64,000 nt of DNA from Myxococcota bacterium. Its GTDB lineage: Bacteria; Myxococcota_A; UBA796; JAFGLY01. This document shows, piece by piece, positions 44,404-52,902 of this stretch. Numbering within the stretch: the stretch's first letter is position 1; each line of letters begins with the position of its first letter. Where the stretch lies: assembly GCA_024276675.1 (NCBI GenBank), contig JAJRWT010000032.1:310001-374000 (forward strand). Reading direction: 5' to 3'. The position numbers were made by a program, and so were the translations under genes. The notes under the pieces were generated by a model. That model ran no database searches. It was not told the origin of the DNA and worked only from the letters and a program-made list of their open reading frames with translations.

Positions 44404-45093
44404 ATGACTCGCTACGATCCCCTGGACGAGATCCTCCGAACCATGGATGACAGGCGCCTCTCTCGTTCCGAGCGGAAGGCCCTTCGTCGCCACCTGGCAG
44501 AGTCCCGCACACCCGAAAACCAGCGTCTTCGCCTCTGCGCCGCTGTTTTTGCTCATGCTCGTTCCAGGATGCACGACCACCGTGACCGAGCGCTCCTTGG
44601 CTGGGTGGAAGATGTCGTGGCGGCGCTGCGCGCCCCACCGGAAGCCGGGCAAGCCCCCAGCCGCTCCTGGTTCGCCCCCTGGGATCCCCTGGCCCAGGTC
44701 CTGGCATCTATTTTCGACGGAACCAGGCGCAGCCTGGATGCCGCGATCTACACGCTCACCGACGACCGTGTGCGCGAGGCCATGCTGCGGGCCCACCACA
44801 GGGGCGTGGCCATACGCATCATAGCCGACGACGAAAAAGCAGATGACACCGGCTCCGACATCCATGCACTGCGGCGTGCGGGGGTGTCTGTGCTGCTGGA
44901 TGCGAGTCCGGGCTTGTTTCACCACAAGTTCGCACTGCTGGACGATCGCTCGCTGGTCACCGGTTCCTACAACTGGACGCGCACGGGCTCGGAAGAAAAC
45001 CAGGAAAACCTGCTGCACACCTGGGACCGCGAACTGGTGGCGCGCTATGCCCGTGCCTTCCAACGCATGTGGTCCGACAGAGGCGGTCACTGA
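44404..45093 (+). CDS. phospholipase-D-family single-HKD protein
   Basis: This 229-residue protein has one HKD motif, HHKFALLDDRSLVTGSYNW then SEENQEN. This is the layout of single-motif PLD enzymes (bacterial Nuc, mitochondrial PLD6/Zucchini) that work as dimers on nucleic acid or phospholipid. The N-terminal 90 residues form a charged helical extension with no known motif. No signal peptide is visible, so it is likely cytoplasmic. The ATG at 44404 is used rather than the in-frame upstream start. It is convergent with the M55-TPR-protease fusion. Confidence 0.75.
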   Translation: MTRYDPLDEILRTMDDRRLSRSERKALRRHLAESRTPENQRLRLCAAVFAHARSRMHDHRDRALLGWVEDVVAALRAPPEAGQAPSRSWFAPWDPLAQVLASIFDGTRRSLDAAIYTLTDDRVREAMLRAHHRGVAIRIIADDEKADDTGSDIHALRRAGVSVLLDASPGLFHHKFALLDDRSLVTGSYNWTRTGSEENQENLLHTWDRELVARYARAFQRMWSDRGGH

Positions 45094-45148
45094 ACACCGG
45101 CAGGACAGGCCCACGAGACACCATGGCTGGCCGGCTCGTAGGCTTGGC

Positions 45149-47617
45149 TTAATCCGTGTAGATTCCGGCCAGGCCCGGCACGCCCGCCGCCATGAGCGCT
45201 TCCATCACGGCGTTGCTCTTGATGTGCACGACCCGCATGTTCTTCGTGTAGCCCTCTCGCGGATCCGCGCCGAAGACGGTGATGTTCATCCCCACCCAGC
45301 GACCACTGGTATCGAATACCGGAGCACCGGAGTAACCGTTCATCGTGTCGATGTTGCTGAGGAAGGGAGCATCGGTGATCATGCCCAGAAGCGCTGCCTG
45401 TCCCTGCTCGTCAGTGCCGGAGGCCGACTCGCAGGGTGAAACGATACTCCAGTCGTCCTGCCTTCCAGTGGTCGAACACAGGGGAGCATCACTCTCGTTT
45501 CGGTCCACTACTCTGCCGAAGGAGACGGCCAGTTCGCCGTGGACCTGGTCGTAGCCAGCCACCCCGCTGGCCCGGGCAGGGCGTGCCATGGACCGAGGAT
45601 ACCCCATCATGAACAGCGGCTCGCCGGGCTGAGGCAAGTCGGCAGGCTCAATTGGCTCGAAGTCGCCCCCTGGTTCTTCGAAACGCAGCAACGCCGCGTC
45701 CATGTGGTCTTGAAGATTGGGACTGGAGATGACCCAGGAATCGTCCCAGCTCCGTTTGAGCGGAAACAGCTCGACAATCTCGTACCGGCTTTCACGCCAG
45801 CCGGAATTCGTCCACTGAAAGCGCAGTATTCGAGAGGCTCCGAGCATTTCCCGGGATTCCGCCATGCCCGCCGTACAGTGGGCGGCAGTGATGAAGAGCC
45901 CACTCCCCAGGAACAGGCCGCTGCAGTTGCCGTACTCGGGATAGTTGCAGATCTCCGGGCCGCAGCGGCGCTGTTCATAGCCCATGCACTTGTCCCTGTT
46001 GAAGAGCCGCTGGTGCGGCAGCCCGCAGAACGCCTCCCTCTCGGCCAGGAGTCGTTCTTCCGACAGCTCGCCTTCGCCCTTGTAGATGACCAGCTTGCCA
46101 ACCCTGGGAACGAGGTCCACCAGGGTGCTCCTGTCCAGGGGGATTCCCAGCCCGTCGAGGAAGCTCTGCGGCAGGCTATCCACAGGAAAGAAACCCTCCA
46201 AGCCCATGCCTTCGGGCATCTGCGTCCTGGTCGTGGCTCTCTCCATCAACTCGAGGGCCTTCTGGTGGCTGCCCCTTCTGTCCTTCAGCGCCATGAGCTG
46301 GAGCGCCGCCCTGCGTGCCTCATGGCTCTCGCCCAGTTCGAGATCCACGGTTGCCAGTCCCGAGAGGCACCAGGTCTTCATGGCATCGTCGCCAATCTCG
46401 TCCAGTCGCTGGAATCCATAGAGGAATAGATCCCGTGCGCTCTCGAAGTCCCCCAGCTTCTCGTAGACGGCTGCCATGCGGCAGCGGGTGGCCACGTCGT
46501 AGGGATCCAGGTCCAGTACGTCCTGGTAGGTATCGAGAGCTTTTTCGTACTTTCCTGCGATGTAGGCTGAGTATGCCTTGCTCACCTTGCCCCAGGTATC
46601 AACAGAGCCCCTGAGCTGTGAGGCGGCACAGGCCACGCTGCAATAGGCCGCGAGTGCGCTGTTGGCCTGCCAGGAGAGGGCGGAGCCGCTGACTGCTTCT
46701 GTCGGGAACAGGCCCATCTCCAGGAGGGTCAGGATGCGGGGCTGGTCTTCCAGCAGATGAGCGGCCTCGTCGAAGTATTGTTGGTAGGCCTCGTTGAAAT
46801 TCGCGGATCGGTCATGGAGCATTTCCCGGGACGAGGCTTCCAGGCTGATGCTGATGGGTAGTTGGAGGCGATATGGCTCTGGGTTGGATTCGGCAGCGAC
46901 GCGGGCTGCTTCTCGGAGTTCCAGGGCGGCCTGTTCGCTGTCCAGGAAGCCCGTACTGCCGTCAGGTTCCATCCATCGCACCGTCACTTGTTTCACGTCC
47001 GGGAGCAGAGCGGCAGCCTCTGCCGTGGCGTTCATGTCTCCGCTCACCAGGACCAGCGGCACATCGAAGGCCGTCAGACCCAGCAGCATGTGTGTCACCT
47101 CTCCCGCGGGACGGCCCTGGATACGCAGTTCGCGCACCCTGTCGTTGATGGTGTGGGGCCGGAAACCCTGCTGACCTGCCCGGGAGTGGTAGCCCACCAG
47201 GGCCGCCACGACGTAGTGGCGCTGCATCGGCCCCAGGAAAGGCCAGAGCCAGTCCCTGGTTTTTGAAGGGCTTAGCACGCGCACGCCCATCTTTTGCAGG
47301 ACTCGCGCATCGATGGCCCCGTCGTGTGAGTCGACGACATCCACGCAGGAAAGTCCCCCTTCAAGGAAGCCCCGGGCAACGGCAGCCACGTCGGCAGTGA
47401 GCAGCTCCCGCCCCTGCTCCGCTTCGTCCACGAATATGGCACCCGCAGTGGCTGAGCCGGAGGGAATGTCGTCGTCGGTCAGGATCAAGGCGCAGCGTTC
47501 CTCCGGTGCGGGAAGCTCCCTGGGGCCGGAGCCCTGGGCCCAGCAGGCGGGGAGCATGACGCAGAGCAGAGCCACGAGCCCAGGAAGTCCCGAAAGAAAG
47601 CGATCTCCAACAATCAC
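45149..47617 (-). CDS. secreted fusion: M55 D-aminopeptidase-like, TPR, trypsin-like protease
   Basis: This protein of about 822 residues has a signal peptide (LVALLCVMLPACWAQ) and three parts. The first, about 30-245, resembles DppA-type M55 D-aminopeptidases: DIPSG near the first ligand, DSHDG, GYHSRAG, GRPAGEV and VSGD. The usual VDMEG site reads TDDDI here, so one metal Glu is an Asp. The middle, about 350-450, carries TPR-like repeats (YIAGKYEKALDTYQDVLDLDPYD). The last part, about 560-822, is a trypsin-like serine protease with His in TAAHC (about 575), Asp in HMDAALL (about 638) and Ser in GYSGAP (about 764). The start is GTG at 47617 with AAAGGG eight bases upstream; the 166-residue extension to 48115 is an artefact of overlap with the opposite gene. 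Confidence 0.8.
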   Translation of the reverse strand: MIVGDRFLSGLPGLVALLCVMLPACWAQGSGPRELPAPEERCALILTDDDIPSGSATAGAIFVDEAEQGRELLTADVAAVARGFLEGGLSCVDVVDSHDGAIDARVLQKMGVRVLSPSKTRDWLWPFLGPMQRHYVVAALVGYHSRAGQQGFRPHTINDRVRELRIQGRPAGEVTHMLLGLTAFDVPLVLVSGDMNATAEAAALLPDVKQVTVRWMEPDGSTGFLDSEQAALELREAARVAAESNPEPYRLQLPISISLEASSREMLHDRSANFNEAYQQYFDEAAHLLEDQPRILTLLEMGLFPTEAVSGSALSWQANSALAAYCSVACAASQLRGSVDTWGKVSKAYSAYIAGKYEKALDTYQDVLDLDPYDVATRCRMAAVYEKLGDFESARDLFLYGFQRLDEIGDDAMKTWCLSGLATVDLELGESHEARRAALQLMALKDRRGSHQKALELMERATTRTQMPEGMGLEGFFPVDSLPQSFLDGLGIPLDRSTLVDLVPRVGKLVIYKGEGELSEERLLAEREAFCGLPHQRLFNRDKCMGYEQRRCGPEICNYPEYGNCSGLFLGSGLFITAAHCTAGMAESREMLGASRILRFQWTNSGWRESRYEIVELFPLKRSWDDSWVISSPNLQDHMDAALLRFEEPGGDFEPIEPADLPQPGEPLFMMGYPRSMARPARASGVAGYDQVHGELAVSFGRVVDRNESDAPLCSTTGRQDDWSIVSPCESASGTDEQGQAALLGMITDAPFLSNIDTMNGYSGAPVFDTSGRWVGMNITVFGADPREGYTKNMRVVHIKSNAVMEALMAAGVPGLAGIYTD

Positions 47618-47798
47618 GGTATTTACCCTTTCATCGGTATTGGCGCGGTTACAAGCAGTTGCGGCGTCGTGCCGGCACCTGTGACTATAGCAGGGCAGCT
47701 TTCCAGAAAGCCCGATACATGTTCTGCGAGCAGACGAATTATCTGGCCAGGTATTCATCCACCTCTTGCCCGGGGACATGCGCATCGCGGAGAGCCCG

Positions 47799-48827
47799 AT
47801 GAAAACGAGTGAAGTCTTTTTCGAGCAGGGGCCCATACGCCCTCCATCTGAAGCTATGAGCCTGCTGGTGCGGGTTGCACGCAACTGTCCCTGGAACCGC
47901 TGTGCATTCTGCCCGGTGTACAAGCACGACAGGTACTCGCGGCGAACCGTGGACGAAGTCCTTGGTGACATCGACGCCATGGCACGCCGGCTTGGCGACA
48001 GGTTCAAGACGGTGTTTCTCCAGGACGCCGACCCCTTGTCCATGGGTGCCGGCCACCTGGTCCGGGTCGTGACGGCCGTCAGGGAGAAGTTCCCCGCGGT
48101 CACACGCGTGACCACCTACGCCCGATCCCGCACCTTGTCCAGAATGTCTCTCCAGGATCTACGCCGCATACGGAGCGCTGGACTGAATCGTCTCCACGTG
48201 GGATTGGAGTCCGGTTCGAGAGAGGTCCTGGAGCAGGTGAAAAAGGGCGTATCGCCCCAACAACAGGTGCGCGGCTGCCAGGACGCCAAGGAAGCCGGCT
48301 TTGACCTGTGCGTCTACGTGATGCCCGGTCTCGGTGGAAAAGCCTTCAGCAGCAGCCACGCCCGCGAAACCGCCAACGTGATCCGAAAGATCAGCCCCGA
48401 TTTCGTCAGGCTGCGGAGCACTGCGGTCATTCCCGGGACCCCTCTGCACGAAATGACCGAACGAGGGGACTTCCTGCCCCTGGGAGAGATTCCCATGGTG
48501 GCCGAAATCCGCCAGTTGCTGGAAGACCTGGAGGCAGTGGACCTTCGCATGGAGAGCGACCACGTACTGAACCTGCTCATGGAGATCCGGGGAACTCTCC
48601 CACGAGACAGGACGCGGTTGCTGGAAATCTGCGACGACTTCCTGGGAGCGAAACAAGAGGACCAGCTCCGGTTCATCCTTGCCAGGCGACTGGGATGGAT
48701 GGGGCGCTTCGAAAGCAGAAACCAAATCTCGCTTCCCCAGGAGTTGGAGTCATGGCTCCAGCGGGTGCAGCAGGGCCAGGAGGACCCGGACGCCGTCTTC
48801 CATCTCCTGAGAACACAGGTGGTGTGA
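47799..48827 (+). CDS. radical SAM enzyme
   Basis: This protein of about 342 residues has the radical SAM cluster motif NCPWNRCAFC (a C-x4-C-x2-C spacing) near the N-terminus, preceded by RVAR. The GLNRLHVGLESGSREVLE block is the usual SAM-binding/Glu region and the GLGGKAF glycine motif follows. The C-terminal half, RLGWMGRFESR, is a variable helical domain. This is a common group in anaerobes and facultative bacteria, of uncharacterised substrate. The ATG at 47799 has GGAG seven bases upstream; a second ATG at 47778 is possible. It is divergent from the fusion protease with about 180 bases between them. Confidence 0.78.
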   Translation: MKTSEVFFEQGPIRPPSEAMSLLVRVARNCPWNRCAFCPVYKHDRYSRRTVDEVLGDIDAMARRLGDRFKTVFLQDADPLSMGAGHLVRVVTAVREKFPAVTRVTTYARSRTLSRMSLQDLRRIRSAGLNRLHVGLESGSREVLEQVKKGVSPQQQVRGCQDAKEAGFDLCVYVMPGLGGKAFSSSHARETANVIRKISPDFVRLRSTAVIPGTPLHEMTERGDFLPLGEIPMVAEIRQLLEDLEAVDLRMESDHVLNLLMEIRGTLPRDRTRLLEICDDFLGAKQEDQLRFILARRLGWMGRFESRNQISLPQELESWLQRVQQGQEDPDAVFHLLRTQVV

Positions 48828-48940
48828 ACGCCCCCCTCGCAGTGGAGACGGCGCCCGCGCGGAGCGGCGCCTGGAGCAAGCCCAGCAGGTAGACCAGGGC
48901 GGTACCTGGCAGCAGGGAGACAGGGCATAGACAGGAGCAA

Positions 48941-48955
48941 CCCGCCATTGGCGGG
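48941..48955. terminator. possible bidirectional terminator hairpin
   Basis: CCCGCC-ATT-GGCGGG forms a perfect 6-bp GC stem with a 3-base loop between two genes ending toward each other. A T tract is lacking on both strands, so only weak support exists. Confidence 0.35.
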
Positions 48956-48959
48956 CCGT

Positions 48960-49397
48960 TCAGGGCCTGGAGTAGACAAGCAGCAGCAGGGACCAGCCCA
49001 TCATGCCGGCCGACAGGATGGAAGAAGCGCCGAGCAGGGCCAGCACCAGGCCGAAGATGGCCGGCGTCTCTCCCGCGGCCATGCGAATGATGAGTTGGGT
49101 CTCGCGGGGTACCCGCCCGGCCAGCCAGGAGGGCAAGATGAACACAGCCAGGCCCATGGTGGCGGAGATGACGACGCCCACCATTCCCAGGATCTGGGCT
49201 GTCTGGAGAGGGGGCTCACCACCGTTCACCGCCTCGGCCAACCACTGGTCGCCCAGGGCAGCCTGATCCCGCAGGATGACCGCCAGGATCATGTACACGA
49301 TCACGGACAGGAGCATTGACCACCAGATGAGGCGCAGCCTGGAGTCCAGCGCCCCCCCCGGTCTGGGGCCGGGATTTCTGTGTTGGGAAGAGTTCAT
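48960..49397 (-). CDS. small integral membrane protein, unrecognised
   Basis: This 145-residue protein has a Pro/Arg-rich cytoplasmic start and four hydrophobic helices: about 25-43 (WWSMLLSVIVYMILAVI), 68-90, 108-122 and 126-142. An amphipathic stretch RETQLIIRMAAGETPAIFGL lies before the third helix and is probably functional, since it carries conserved-looking charges inside the membrane region. No family can be named. It follows no operon partner and points toward the radical SAM gene. The ATG at 49397 is clear. Confidence 0.5.
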   Translation of the reverse strand: MNSSQHRNPGPRPGGALDSRLRLIWWSMLLSVIVYMILAVILRDQAALGDQWLAEAVNGGEPPLQTAQILGMVGVVISATMGLAVFILPSWLAGRVPRETQLIIRMAAGETPAIFGLVLALLGASSILSAGMMGWSLLLLVYSRP

Positions 49398-49607
49398 GGT
49401 ACCACCCCGCGTTCTTCACCGTGGAGGCAAGGCAGGGTGCGTCCAACCTGCCTCCTTCCTGAACACAGCAGGTAGCACGTTTCGGCCGGGCACATCCAGG
49501 GCTCCCCGATGCGCCATGGAGATATCATGGCGGTCACGGCCACGCAGCAAGGGAGCTGCACTGTGGAGCTTTTGCCCCGTCGGCTCCCTGGCAGCACGGA
49601 GAGCTCT

Positions 49608-50966
49608 TCACAGGTGGTGTCCGGCGGCCAGGCGCTTCCGGGCATAGGGGCTGGCCTGCTGCAGGTAGGGGAGCAGGAGATCGTAGAACGCTCCACGAGA
49701 GCGGATCACGCGCAGGTTGGCATAGTGCCCGGCGACCATGCGGTCGATGAACACCACCTCCACGGGCATGGCGAAGGATGGCATGCGCCTCGCGACCCCG
49801 GGGAGCATCTTCACGACGGATTCGTGGACGGTGGTGCTTCCGTAGTCGAATGTGCCCGACCCCGTGAATGGCACGTAGAACAGGTCGCGCCAGCGCTTGT
49901 AGTAGTCGTAGCCCACGAAGGGCCCACCCTCGCGCAGCACTCCCAGGCGAGCCAGGCCCTGGTGTACTACTTCGTAGTCTTCGACGATGCCGGCGTAAAC
50001 GGTGTCGGCATAGGCCTCCACCACCCAGGGCGGGATCTTCTTCACGCAGCCGAAGTCGTAGACCACTATTCGACCGTCGGGGCGAAAGGCGAAATTGGCG
50101 GGATTGGGATCGGCGTGGATGGCGTTCAGTTGGAAGATCTGGTCCATCATGGTCTTCCAGAGGTTCATGCCGATCTGGTCACGCAAAGTCTGTGAATAGC
50201 CCTCGTGGTCCAGTTGGTGGATGTCGTCGCCGTCTTCGAAGGTGAGGGTGAGTATACGCTGACTGCTCCGTTCACCCACCACACGGGGAATGACCAGGTG
50301 GGGATGGGAGCGGTGGAACTCCCCGAACATGCGCACGTTGTCGGCCTCGTTACAGTAGTCCAGTTCTTCGTGCAGGCGTTGGCGGATCTCTTCGAAGAGG
50401 GCGTTGTAGGCCCGACGATCCATGTGGACCAGCCCACTGGCCCGCAGTGCGAGGCGCAGGTGGGCCAGATCCGAATCCACGGATTCGTCGACTCCTGGAT
50501 ACTGGACCTTCACCACGACTTCGCGGCCATCGTCCACCCGGGCACGATGCACCTGGCCTATGGAGGCGGCGGCAAAGGGTTCGGGATCGAATCGGTGGAA
50601 GAGCAGTTGAGGCGGGGAGCCCAGCTCGGATTCTATCTGTCGCTCGATGACCTGGTATGGCATGGGGGGCGCGCCGCGTTGCAGCCGGGTCAGCGCGGCG
50701 GAGAACTCCCGAGGCAGGATGTCGCCCGCCACCGAGGCCATCTGGCCGATCTTCATGGCAGCACCTTTGAGATCGCCAAGCGTCTCGGCAATGCGCTCCC
50801 CACTTTTACGGTAGGCCACGGCACGGCTGCGGGCAGCCTGCTCGGCGGATTGGAAGGCGGATTTTATTCGCACCCCCGCATGACGACCGGCAAGCGCGGC
50901 GGTCATCCCCGCCAGGCGGGTGAAACGCCGACTCCGCCCCGGGGGCTTGCCGGAACCCTCGCCCAT
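49608..50966 (-). CDS. AarF/ABC1/UbiB-family atypical kinase
   Basis: This 452-residue protein has the ABC1-family signature: KIGQMASV in the N-terminal KxGQ motif, AAASIGQVHRARVDDGREVVVKVQ (Ala-rich loop and ATP Lys), HADPNPANFAF and YDFG for metal binding. The family (UbiB, COQ8, AarF) is linked to ubiquinone synthesis or lipid control. A C-terminal region of about 100 residues is helical with aromatic clusters. The ATG at 50966 is chosen because the reading frame upstream (to 51350) only translates tandem repeats and is not conserved. The 64-bp repeat array stands about 215 bases upstream. Confidence 0.85.
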   Translation of the reverse strand: MGEGSGKPPGRSRRFTRLAGMTAALAGRHAGVRIKSAFQSAEQAARSRAVAYRKSGERIAETLGDLKGAAMKIGQMASVAGDILPREFSAALTRLQRGAPPMPYQVIERQIESELGSPPQLLFHRFDPEPFAAASIGQVHRARVDDGREVVVKVQYPGVDESVDSDLAHLRLALRASGLVHMDRRAYNALFEEIRQRLHEELDYCNEADNVRMFGEFHRSHPHLVIPRVVGERSSQRILTLTFEDGDDIHQLDHEGYSQTLRDQIGMNLWKTMMDQIFQLNAIHADPNPANFAFRPDGRIVVYDFGCVKKIPPWVVEAYADTVYAGIVEDYEVVHQGLARLGVLREGGPFVGYDYYKRWRDLFYVPFTGSGTFDYGSTTVHESVVKMLPGVARRMPSFAMPVEVVFIDRMVAGHYANLRVIRSRGAFYDLLLPYLQQASPYARKRLAAGHHL

Positions 50967-51180
50967 GTCCACCCCTTTCGCTCTACGTGTGAAGGTACGT
51001 TCACGAAGGTAACATGGACGACACTCCAGTCGTCTCTGGCTGATGTTGGGGATCGGCGGGTCCAGTCGGGCTGGAAGCGCCTCATCGTGACCCGGTCCCA
51101 GGTGATGGATGCGCGCAGCCCACCTCGCTTCGCCTGGCTGCGTTCGCGTGGGGCCATCCAGAGCTGTCCGGGGGCAGAAA

Positions 51181-51418
51181 GTCGGTGTATACCCAGGGGT
51201 ATAGGGGCAGTTCGGTCCGCAAAGGGCCACAAAACCGGACCGAAGTCGGTGTATACCCAGGGGTATAGGGGCAGTTCGGTCCGCAAAGGGCCACAAAACC
51301 GGACCGAAGTCGGTGTATACCCCGGGGTATAGGGGCAGTTCGGTCCGCAAAGGGCCACAAAACCGGACCGAAGTCGGTGTATACCCCGGGGTATAGGGGC
51401 AGTTCGGTCCGCAAAGGG
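51181..51418. repeat. 64-bp tandem repeat, 3.7 copies, with two inverted repeats per unit
   Basis: Units begin at 51181, 51245, 51309 and 51373. Each unit has TATACCCCGGGGTATA (perfect 16-bp palindrome in copies three and four; copies one and two have one change, CCCAGGGG). Each also has TTCGGTCCG and CGGACCGAA, a 9-bp inverted pair around a 16-base loop. Copies are otherwise nearly identical. No spacers separate the units, so it is not CRISPR. It lies in a 1.2-kb gene-free region upstream of aarF. Confidence 0.85.
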
Positions 51419-51720
51419 GCGCAAATTACATGCTTGCCCTGACACGCCCCCCCCCCAAAAAAAAACAGGGTATCGCGGCAGGGCGATCACATGCCCGTAC
51501 CGTCCCCATCCCCTTGCTGCTCAGGACTGCTGGGCCGCCTCTGGGGGGTCGGCGATGATCGCGGTGTAGTTCTTGGGCAAAAAAATCGTCACGGTCCTCG
51601 ATGGCTCTTCGCACGGCCTCCAGCATTCCAGTCGGCCTGCCATGCAGGGTGAGCAACAAGGGCCGGCTTCCCCCGTGGCGCCGGCTTCCAGCCGGCGTAC
51701 CGTGCAGGATAAAGGCAAGG

Positions 51721-51898
51721 GCAGGCTGGAAAGCCTGCCCCACTGGGGCCGGGAGCCTGCTCCACACCAGCAGGCTGGAAAGCCTGCCCCACTGGGGCCG
51801 GGAGCCTGCTCCACACCAGCAGGCTGGAAAGCCTGCCCCACTGGGGCCGGGAGCCTGCTCCACACCGGCAGGCTGGAAAGCCTGCCCCACAATCCTGG
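51721..51898. repeat. 49-bp tandem repeat, 3.6 copies
   Basis: Units begin at 51721, 51770, 51819 and 51868 (last one partial). The unit starts GCAGGCTGGAAAGCCTGCCC and has the inverted pair GCAGGCT and AGCCTGC. It is preceded by a related GCCGGCTTCCAGCCGGC hairpin near 51679-51695. Similar short arrays with the AGCCTGC hairpin are widespread bacterial intergenic repeats. The rest of the 50967-52190 gap (including a 10-C/9-A run near 51457) showed no gene. Confidence 0.8.
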
Positions 51899-52190
51899 GC
51901 AACACCTGTGCCAGCCTGGAAAGCCGTACATGCTCGCCCTGGTACGCCCTCCGCAGAGATTGGGACCGCGGCCATAGGGATGGTTGGCGCCAATGGTCGT
52001 CGCGGAAAAGCCCTGGCCATTCCCTTCCGAGCCCCGACCGGTCCCCATCCGACCATCATATGACCAGGTGGAGATGGAGCCAAGAGCTTCACCGGGCTGT
52101 TATAGGTTGTTTTTACCGTTTTTCCCCCACTCGTCCTCCCCATATCGCCAATCCCCTGGCGACAGCCGGGACCACCAGCGGAGAAGCGCC

Positions 52191-52889
52191 TTGGAAGAAC
52201 CATTGCTGGCAGTCGTGGGCGACATCCACGCCAATTTCCACCTGCTCTCCACTGTCCTGGAACGGGTATCGTCATCCCACGCGGCCGGACTGCTGATCGT
52301 GGGCGACCTGGCAAACGGCAGCAACAAGGTCTCGAGCCATTCCCCGGCCATGCAGCGCTACAGGCAGCAGATACGCGACGTGCTGGACAGCCTCTCCGCC
52401 CTGGGGCTGCCCATGGCCTGGGTACCGGGCAACCATGATCTGCCCAATCTCCAGGGTGGGCGAAACGCCGATGGCCGCGTGCTGGAAGTGGCCGGCCTGC
52501 GGGTGTTGGGGATCGGCGGTTCCGGGCCGGCCCGCTTCGGGTTCCCATACGAATGGGACGAATCAGATATCAGGAGCCGTCCCTCCCCTGCCTGCGACAT
52601 CATCCTGAGCCACACACCTCCCCTGGGAACCAGACTGGATCTTACGGCCAGCGGCCATCACGCCGGGAGCCAGGCCATCCTGGAGCGCGCCCGGGCCCTG
52701 CGCGGCGTGCTGGTGTGTGGGCATATCCACGAGGCCGGCGGGACCCAGCGCCTGGGGGACTGTCTGTGTCTGAACGCCGGGAGCCTGGGCAGTCCCTTCG
52801 GCTTCGCACAGCTTGGCTTCATCCAGGGCACAGACAAGGTCATGTGGGAAGACCTGGAGACGGGGCGAACGGAACACCTGGAACGTTGA
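52191..52889 (+). CDS. metallophosphoesterase, YfcE/MPP-like
   Basis: This 232-residue calcineurin-like phosphoesterase shows all five motifs: GDIHANF, GDLANGS, GNHD, SHTPP and GHIH. They bind two metal ions. Members hydrolyse phosphodiesters or nucleotide-type substrates; the exact one is unknown. The start is a TTG at 52191 with GGAG nine bases upstream; the upstream extension is not conserved. The GT-C gene follows after only 13 bases, so the two are probably co-transcribed. A cell-envelope or nucleotide role would fit but is not shown. Confidence 0.82.
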   Translation: MEEPLLAVVGDIHANFHLLSTVLERVSSSHAAGLLIVGDLANGSNKVSSHSPAMQRYRQQIRDVLDSLSALGLPMAWVPGNHDLPNLQGGRNADGRVLEVAGLRVLGIGGSGPARFGFPYEWDESDIRSRPSPACDIILSHTPPLGTRLDLTASGHHAGSQAILERARALRGVLVCGHIHEAGGTQRLGDCLCLNAGSLGSPFGFAQLGFIQGTDKVMWEDLETGRTEHLER

Positions 52890-52902
52890 ACCGGAGGCAG
52901 GC

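Noticed and set aside
47618..48115. Extra 166-residue N-terminus of the protease fusion
   Set aside because: It overlaps the radical SAM gene on the other strand, lacks motifs and starts far before the GTG with a good ribosome site.
50967..51350. Extra 128-residue N-terminus of the AarF-like protein
   Set aside because: It only translates the 64-bp repeats and nearby noncoding DNA.
51181..51418. CRISPR array
   Set aside because: The units are contiguous, with no spacers of different sequence and no cas genes nearby.
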